A stretch of 19,238 nucleotides of DNA, taken from NCBI GenBank assembly GCA_000403035.1, contig AQSL01000111.1:1-19238 (forward strand), read 5' to 3'. A model generated the notes under the pieces. That model did no database searches and was not told the origin of the DNA. It saw nothing but the letters and a program-made list of their open reading frames with translations. Below are positions 14,541 to 19,238 of this stretch, piece after piece (positions within the stretch are counted from its first letter, which is position 1; each line of letters opens with the position of its first letter). The position numbers were made by a program, and so were the translations under genes. Source of the stretch: Candidatus Latescibacter anaerobius SCGC AAA252-E07 (lineage in GTDB: Bacteria; Latescibacterota; Latescibacteria; Latescibacterales; Latescibacteraceae).

Positions 14541-16406
14541 ATGGATTCACGCGAAAAAAATATAATCTATTTGGAATATCATCAACTAGTATTTGAAAAT
14601 ATGATATCTAAAATTGGATTAGATAACTTTTTTGAGCGAGTAAAAGAAAAAGGAAATAACATTTTAAAAAATTTTTTTTCTTTACTAAATCCACCATCAG
14701 TATATCCAACAGAACAATCAATTGATATTTTAATTTCTTTTAAAAAAATAATTGAAGAAAATCTTAAGGAAATAATATCTAAGCATAACATTTATTACTG
14801 GATACATTTATATAGAAGAATAGGAATTCCAAGTATAGATTATTTTGATAAATACTATTTATCTGACCTTATAACGATTCGTGAAATGATGGAAGCAACT
14901 TTTTTGAAATATGGATTATATGATTCAAAATCGTATAGTAATGACATAATAAAAGGTAATAATATTGATAAAAAAGAAGTTATGAGTGGAGAATATGTAA
15001 ATATTTTAAAAATATTAGATCAGCCTTATGAAGAAACTGCTAACGGGATTTTTATTAAAAAATTTAGTATTGATGATTATATCGAAATTTTTTCAATTGA
15101 ATGGTTGATCAATATATATGTTTCAATTACAGGTAGTATTAGACGTCTATATAAAAAAGGATTATTAATAGTAGATGAAAATTTAAATTATCATGTTGAA
15201 AATGATGAAGAAACTGAAAAGTTGATAGAATCATATGATGAAAGGAATGAGCAATATTCATTATTTATTACAAAATGTGGAATTCCAGTTGATCAAATGA
15301 ACGTTGGAAAGAATTTATTTTTAATTCCAATATTCAATATAAATAAATTAAAAAATAAAGATATACCCTTCTTCAAGTTGTGGAATGTAGGACATGATAA
15401 TATTGAAAATGAGGATTATTGCCCGAAATATTTTTGGATTCCGTTTAATTTAAATGATTTTTACCAAAAACATTTGTTTATTAAAGAACCATTTAAAAAA
15501 GAACATGGTTTTTCTCTGGAATGTTTTATAAACTGCATATATGCTATATTTTTACATATTCATTATATGCTAAGTAATTTTATAAATGAAACATATAAAA
15601 TTAGTTATATTAGTCAACTACATGAAAGAGCATACTGTTATTTTGGGAAATATAATGATTTTATTGATCTTTTTCATGATATTATTGTAAACAATAAACT
15701 TGTATTTAATATTAGAAAAACAAGAAGGAATACAATAAAATTTATTAATGAATTTACATATGATGAATCAAAAACAAATAGAATTGATTTAACAACTAGA
15801 AATCCACGATTTTTATTTTTTAAATTTGATAATGACGACTTCTTTATTGATTTTTCAGCTTTAGGTAATATTCTATACTCATCAATGTTTATTTATCAAG
15901 CTGAAGTATCTAAAAAAGGGGAAGTCTTTGAAAATTATTTCAATAAAAAATTAAAGGATGAAGGATTTGAATTTTGGAGCAAAGGTCAATTTATTGGAAT
16001 AGATAAAACAAAAAAAGAAATCGATAATTCATTTGTATGCGGGAATATTCTATTTATTTGTGAGTTAAAATGCATAAATATGTCTTATGCATACCAAAGA
16101 GGCGAAATAAATGCTTTGAACTTTCGAAAAGAAAAACTATCAAATGCAATTGAAGAGGTTGACGAAAGAGCAAATTGGTTGGCATCCAGACCTATTGGTA
16201 AAAACTATAAAATACCAAATAATATATATGCAATAATACCAATTGTCATATCTCCTTTTGTTGAATATATTTGGACAAAAAATGATTATTTATGGCTTAC
16301 TAAAAAAATTCCTAGGATTTGTACTATTAATGAATTGATTTTCTTAAAAGACAAAGAAGTGTTGAAGGAAATAATTAATAAAAGCTATGTTAAATATATA
16401 AATTAA
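14541..16406 (+). CDS. Orphan AT-rich gene: large protein with C-terminal PD-(D/E)XK-like nuclease motif
   Basis: I do not recognise this 621-aa protein as a named family. Its C-terminal part contains KGEVFENYFNKKL (E461/E464) followed by EIDNSFVCGNILFICELKC, where D495, E508 and K510 match the core E...D-x(9-15)-(D/E)-x-K of restriction-endonuclease-fold nucleases. The N-terminal ~450 residues are rich in Ile, Asn, Lys and Tyr, lack obvious membrane segments and look helical. Codon use is extremely AT-rich compared with every neighbour, indicating horizontal transfer. The gene is intact and stands alone between acr3 3'-end remnants. No methyltransferase, ATPase or toxin partner is adjacent. 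A phage-defence or DNA-processing nuclease is a reasonable guess only. The ribosome binding site is weak. Confidence 0.65.
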   Translation: MDSREKNIIYLEYHQLVFENMISKIGLDNFFERVKEKGNNILKNFFSLLNPPSVYPTEQSIDILISFKKIIEENLKEIISKHNIYYWIHLYRRIGIPSIDYFDKYYLSDLITIREMMEATFLKYGLYDSKSYSNDIIKGNNIDKKEVMSGEYVNILKILDQPYEETANGIFIKKFSIDDYIEIFSIEWLINIYVSITGSIRRLYKKGLLIVDENLNYHVENDEETEKLIESYDERNEQYSLFITKCGIPVDQMNVGKNLFLIPIFNINKLKNKDIPFFKLWNVGHDNIENEDYCPKYFWIPFNLNDFYQKHLFIKEPFKKEHGFSLECFINCIYAIFLHIHYMLSNFINETYKISYISQLHERAYCYFGKYNDFIDLFHDIIVNNKLVFNIRKTRRNTIKFINEFTYDESKTNRIDLTTRNPRFLFFKFDNDDFFIDFSALGNILYSSMFIYQAEVSKKGEVFENYFNKKLKDEGFEFWSKGQFIGIDKTKKEIDNSFVCGNILFICELKCINMSYAYQRGEINALNFRKEKLSNAIEEVDERANWLASRPIGKNYKIPNNIYAIIPIVISPFVEYIWTKNDYLWLTKKIPRICTINELIFLKDKEVLKEIINKSYVKYIN

Positions 16407-16493
16407 ACTAATTATCCAAAATCAATTGCTATGAATATAATAAAAAAATTTGGATTAAATGTGTTGAAATAATAACATATCACAACTCAAACT

Positions 16494-16520
16494 CAGCACT
16501 TCGCTGCTGATTCTTTCTTC
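16494..16520 (+). terminator. Weak candidate terminator after the nuclease-like gene
   Basis: CAGCA/TGCTG form a 5-bp stem around a CTTCGC loop, followed by ATTCTTTCTTC. The stem is short and the T-run interrupted. It lies about 90 nt past the stop codon and also near the right edge of the AT-rich island, so it may belong to the flank instead. Confidence 0.25.
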
Positions 16521-16534
16521 ATTGATTTTCATTA

Positions 16535-16738
16535 TTAATTAAACCATCCCCTCGTCTTAAGCGATATCTTAACCACCATCAGCATAACCGGCACCTCGAT
16601 GAGTACACCGACAACTGTTGCCAGGGCGGCTCCCGATGAAAGCCCGAACAGCATCGTGGACGTTGCGATGGCGACCTCGAAATGATTGGAAGCTCCTATC
16701 ATAGCGGCAGGAGCGGCATCTAGCCCCTGATTTTTCAT
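16535..16738 (-). pseudogene. C-terminal fragment of an ACR3 arsenite permease gene (copy B)
   Basis: The last ~60 codons of an ACR3-family arsenite efflux permease are intact, with AAPAAMIGASNHFEVAIAT and GLSSGAALATVVGVLIEVPV, and end GWFN followed by TAA. A full ACR3 is about 340-400 aa. The upstream part is missing: on the minus strand the sequence before the fragment runs into the tail of another acr3 copy (16751-16801) separated by a short AT-rich stretch. The fragment would encode at most one or two membrane helices and is very unlikely to transport arsenite. Confidence 0.85.
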
Positions 16739-16750
16739 TAAATTTTATTC

Positions 16751-16801
16751 TTAATTAAACCACTGTTTCGTCCTGAGGCAAATCTTCACCAGCATCAGCA
16801 T
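16751..16801 (-). pseudogene. Remnant of the 3' end of an ACR3 arsenite permease gene (copy C)
   Basis: The minus strand encodes MLMLVKICLRTKQWFN and then TAA (16753-16751), the exact C-terminal end expected for an ACR3 permease. Both this copy and the 67-codon fragment end in WFN-TAA and are followed by the similar TTAATTAAACCA context in reverse. Upstream there is no further acr3 sequence, only the 23-bp tandem repeat and the response regulator gene. It is closer to copy A than to copy B. Confidence 0.7.
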
Positions 16802-16817
16802 GCGTATTCTGATAACA

Positions 16818-16880
16818 TCCGGCACCTGATTCTGAAATCTTCCGGCACCTGATTCTGAAATCTTCCGGCACCTGATTCTG
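16818..16880. repeat. 23-bp tandem repeat, 2.7 units
   Basis: Units at 16818-16840 and 16841-16863 are identical (TCCGGCACCTGATTCTGAAA plus TCT) and a third partial unit covers 16864-16880. There are no unique spacers. The array sits between the response regulator stop codon (16898) and the acr3 tail copy C. The motif GGTGCCGG on the minus strand resembles the acr3 codons for EVPV (seen in copy B), so the unit may have expanded from acr3 sequence. Confidence 0.75.
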
Positions 16881-16897
16881 TTTATAGTTCACTTTTC

Positions 16898-18241
16898 TTA
16901 TTCGGCATACTTTTTCAGCATATATCTGATCTTGCGCTCTGAAATACCGAGTGATCGAGCGGCTGCACTCTTGTTACCTCCGGTTTCACGTAGAGCTTTC
17001 CGGAGTGAGTCTCTTTCCAATTCTTCTACCGTTTCCTTAAGGCTCAGATTTCCCCCGGGTTTTTCTTCACCAGTGCATGTCCTCAACGGCATATCACGTA
17101 TGGTAACAATATCTCCACGCGAGAGAACAACAGCCTGTTCAATGATATTACCGAGCTCACGGACATTACCGGGGAAAGGATACTTGATCAGGCAATCGAG
17201 AGCTTCCGGTGTTAAGGAATATATCTTCTTCGCGTGATTTTTTGCATATAGTTTTATGAAATATTCCACGAGGACTGGAATATCGGACTTACGTTCACGT
17301 AACGGGGGTAATTCAATACCAACGACATTTAAACGGTAAAAGAGGTCCCGCCGGAATGCCCCTTTTTCCATCTCATCTCCGAGATTACGATTTGTTGCTG
17401 TAATAATGCGGACATCGACACGAATAGTTTCATTTCCGCCAACCCGCTCGAAAGATCGTTCCTGAAGAACACGAAGCAACTTGACCTGAACTTGAAGAGG
17501 TACTTCGCCTATCTCATCCAAGAATAAAGTGCCCCCTTCAGCCTGCTCGAATCTCCCAATACGGAGGCGGTCGGCTCCTGTGAAGGCTCCTTTTTCATGG
17601 CCGAACAACTCGCTTTCGATGAGGTTTTCTGGTACTGCGGAACAGTTCACAGTAACGAAAGGCTCCTCCTTACGGTCGCTGAGTTTGTGTATCGCCCGTG
17701 CCACCAGCTCCTTACCGGTACCGCTTTCGCCGGTTATAAGCACTGTAGCATAGCTTTCGGCAGCGCGTGTAACCCTGTTCATTACTCCTTCCATCGCTTC
17801 AGATATATATACGAGGCCTTTAATATCCGGAGCCTTGCGAACTTGCTCTTTAAGCCATTTGTTTTCACGTACCAGCTGCTGTTTTTCGAGTACCCGGTAG
17901 AGGTTTAATTCCAACTCTTCCAGGTTAATCGGCTTAGTTAAATAATCCTCTACACCTTTTTTCATGGCCTGTACAGCGTCATCTACACTGCCAAAGGCTG
18001 TCATAATTAAAACCGAGATATTTGGATGTTCCTCTCTTACCTTTGCCGCGAGTTCAATCCCGCTCATTTCCGGCATTTTCTGGTCGGTTATCATTATGTC
18101 TACCGTACTGGCATTGATAATGTCAAGAGCCATTGAACCGGATGATGCCAGCTGTACATTATATCCTTTCTTTTCCAGATATCCGCCGAGCATTTCACGT
18201 TGGATATCCTCGTCATCCACAATAAGGATATTAGCTTTCAT
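16898..18241 (-). CDS. NtrC-family sigma54-dependent response regulator
   Basis: This 447-aa regulator has three domains. The receiver (1-120) has the acidic pair D10/E11, phospho-acceptor D53 (MITDQKMPEMSG), T81 and K103. The AAA+ sigma54-activator domain (about 140-380) has Walker A GESGTGKE (171-178), the sigma54-contact loop GAFTGA (218-223), Walker B LFLDEI (239-244) and LPPLRERKSDIP. A Fis-type helix-turn-helix (about 405-447) includes GGNKSAAARSLGISERKIRY. It should activate sigma54 promoters when phosphorylated by its partner kinase. The start codon overlaps the kinase stop by 4 nt (ATGA), so the two are translationally coupled. The closest named types are ZraR/HydG/AtoC, but the regulon cannot be told from here. 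Confidence 0.93.
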   Translation of the reverse strand: MKANILIVDDEDIQREMLGGYLEKKGYNVQLASSGSMALDIINASTVDIMITDQKMPEMSGIELAAKVREEHPNISVLIMTAFGSVDDAVQAMKKGVEDYLTKPINLEELELNLYRVLEKQQLVRENKWLKEQVRKAPDIKGLVYISEAMEGVMNRVTRAAESYATVLITGESGTGKELVARAIHKLSDRKEEPFVTVNCSAVPENLIESELFGHEKGAFTGADRLRIGRFEQAEGGTLFLDEIGEVPLQVQVKLLRVLQERSFERVGGNETIRVDVRIITATNRNLGDEMEKGAFRRDLFYRLNVVGIELPPLRERKSDIPVLVEYFIKLYAKNHAKKIYSLTPEALDCLIKYPFPGNVRELGNIIEQAVVLSRGDIVTIRDMPLRTCTGEEKPGGNLSLKETVEELERDSLRKALRETGGNKSAAARSLGISERKIRYMLKKYAE

Positions 18242-19238
18242 TTTCTATCTCCGTTATCAGGTACGTATATGCTAAACACAGCGCCTCCGTTTTTAGTGTT
18301 TTCAGCAGTTATTTTGCCTCCATGGGCAGTTATGATCCTATGCACCTCACTAAGACCCAATCCATTACCTGTTTCCTTTGTCGTAAAATATGGATCGAAA
18401 ATCTGAGAAACTATATCCTTGGGAATACCATCACCTGTATCCATGACATGCATTAAAATGGCACCTTTCTTTTTTTCCGCTTTTATTGTTACAACTCCAT
18501 TTTTATTGCACGCCTCAAGAGCATTTAGAACAATATTAAGAAGTGCCTGTTTCATCTGATCTGTATCACATTTACATGTTAAACCAGGTTCAATCTCTGT
18601 GCTAAAAGTAATTTCGGCTGTTCTGGCTTTTTCCCCAACAATATTTAAAACTTCTTTTATAATTTCTTCTGCATTGACTTCCGTTAATTTCAGCTTCGGC
18701 GGCCGGGCATATTTGAGGAACTGTTCAATAATATAACTTATCCGGGATATTTCTTTTTTCACGGTTGACAGATAATCCCTATATACTTCCCTATCCTTTA
18801 CAGTAGTGAACTCAGTTTTAAGCCGCTGTACGATAATGTTTATGGAGTTCAGTGGATTTCGAATTTCATGTGCCATTCCTGCCGCGAGGCGCCCCATGGA
18901 AGTAAGGCGTTCCGAACGTCGCGTATCTTCTTCCATCAGGCGCACTTCCCGGAGAATCCGGTCATGTTCCACACTTAGGATCATATAGTTCTGCCTGAGT
19001 ATGACATAAATAAGTACAAAAGCTCCTGAAACCATCGCGAAAATAAAGATTATCACAAACTGTCTGACAGCACGATGTTTGATGTTGTCGATCTCGGCAG
19101 TGGATAGGCCGATGCGCAGTAGACCGAGATCGACATCGTCAACAATAAGCGAGTGCGCAACCTCAAAAATATTTTCACCATCGATGCGAATAATTCGCGA
19201 TCCATATTCACCTTTAACAGCATTGACAAGAAAAGGGT
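18238..19238 (-). CDS. Membrane sensor histidine kinase, 5' end beyond the window
   Basis: The frame is open to the right edge, so the true start lies outside. A GTG at 19056 is not needed, because the preceding ~60 codons read as the end of an extracytoplasmic sensor domain (SRIIRIDGENIFEVAHSLIV). A membrane segment IIFIFAMVSGAFVLIYVIL follows. The cytoplasmic part contains the dimerisation/phospho-acceptor helix with MAHEIRNPLNS, the N box LLNIVLNALEACNKNG, the G1 box DTGDGIPKD and the F/G2 region FDPYFTTKETGNGLGL, a typical NtrB/ZraS-like HisKA-HATPase kinase. The stop overlaps the response regulator start by 4 nt, so they form a two-component pair. The signal sensed is unknown. Confidence 0.92.
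   Translation of the reverse strand, partial: PFLVNAVKGEYGSRIIRIDGENIFEVAHSLIVDDVDLGLLRIGLSTAEIDNIKHRAVRQFVIIFIFAMVSGAFVLIYVILRQNYMILSVEHDRILREVRLMEEDTRRSERLTSMGRLAAGMAHEIRNPLNSINIIVQRLKTEFTTVKDREVYRDYLSTVKKEISRISYIIEQFLKYARPPKLKLTEVNAEEIIKEVLNIVGEKARTAEITFSTEIEPGLTCKCDTDQMKQALLNIVLNALEACNKNGVVTIKAEKKKGAILMHVMDTGDGIPKDIVSQIFDPYFTTKETGNGLGLSEVHRIITAHGGKITAENTKNGGAVFSIYVPDNGDRK

Noticed and set aside
16535..16738. Functional small arsenite transporter
   Set aside because: Only the last ~60 of roughly 350 residues of ACR3 are present, which is too little for a transporter.
16818..16880. CRISPR array
   Set aside because: The units are contiguous without unique spacers, and no cas genes are present.
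16818..16880. Sigma54 promoter (-24/-12) in the GGCACC repeat units, tempting next to an NtrC-type regulator
   Set aside because: GGCAC is present, but no TTGC/GC element lies at the required 10-bp spacing, so the -12 half is missing.

Overview
The window looks like a chromosomal piece of an uncultivated Gram-negative bacterium. Outer-membrane and Tat-exported proteins point to a diderm. The mix of a DUF5916-type outer-membrane protein, Tat-exported sugar enzymes, a large Alu-type SRP RNA and GC-rich intergenic palindromes would fit an FCB-group or Latescibacteria-like lineage. That placement is inference only.

Left part (1-5750). A Tat-exported D-galactonate dehydratase-like enzyme and a large outer-membrane beta-barrel protein with an N-terminal CBM9-like domain lie on the plus strand. 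A Tat-exported N-acylglucosamine/cellobiose 2-epimerase-family enzyme converges on them. Between the first two genes is the 3' half of a tRNA-Ser(UGA), running from the anticodon loop to CCA. This is the usual scar of an element integrated in a tRNA gene.

Middle part (5750-9400). A gene-poor stretch with palindromic repeats leads into a small run of integron-type gene cassettes on the minus strand. They are a GNAT acetyltransferase followed by a well-formed 60-bp attC site, then two small ICMT/PEMT-like membrane methyltransferases followed by what looks like half an attC. No integrase is visible. Next comes pgsA (phosphatidylglycerophosphate synthase).

Housekeeping block (9400-12590, minus strand). 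The order of transcription is SRP RNA (ffs), dnaX, ybaB, recR and then pgsA. A dispersed repeat with a palindromic end occurs three times: between ffs and dnaX, between recR and pgsA, and beyond the cassettes. dnaX carries an A10 run near its 3' end that could allow slippage.

Right part (12590-19238). A Tat-exported probable lipoprotein of the sugar isomerase/epimerase TIM-barrel family is followed by a very AT-rich orphan gene for a 621-aa protein with a C-terminal PD-(D/E)XK-like nuclease motif. This gene is flanked by three same-orientation remnants of the 3' end of an ACR3 arsenite permease gene, which suggests an island inserted at, or repeatedly recombined into, an acr3 gene end. The window closes with a 23-bp tandem repeat and a two-component system: an NtrC-type sigma54 activator overlapping by 4 nt a membrane histidine kinase that runs off the right edge.

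The strongest leads are the cassette pair with its attC, the AT-rich nuclease island between acr3 tails, the tRNA-Ser half, and the Tat export of sugar enzymes from families that are normally cytoplasmic.
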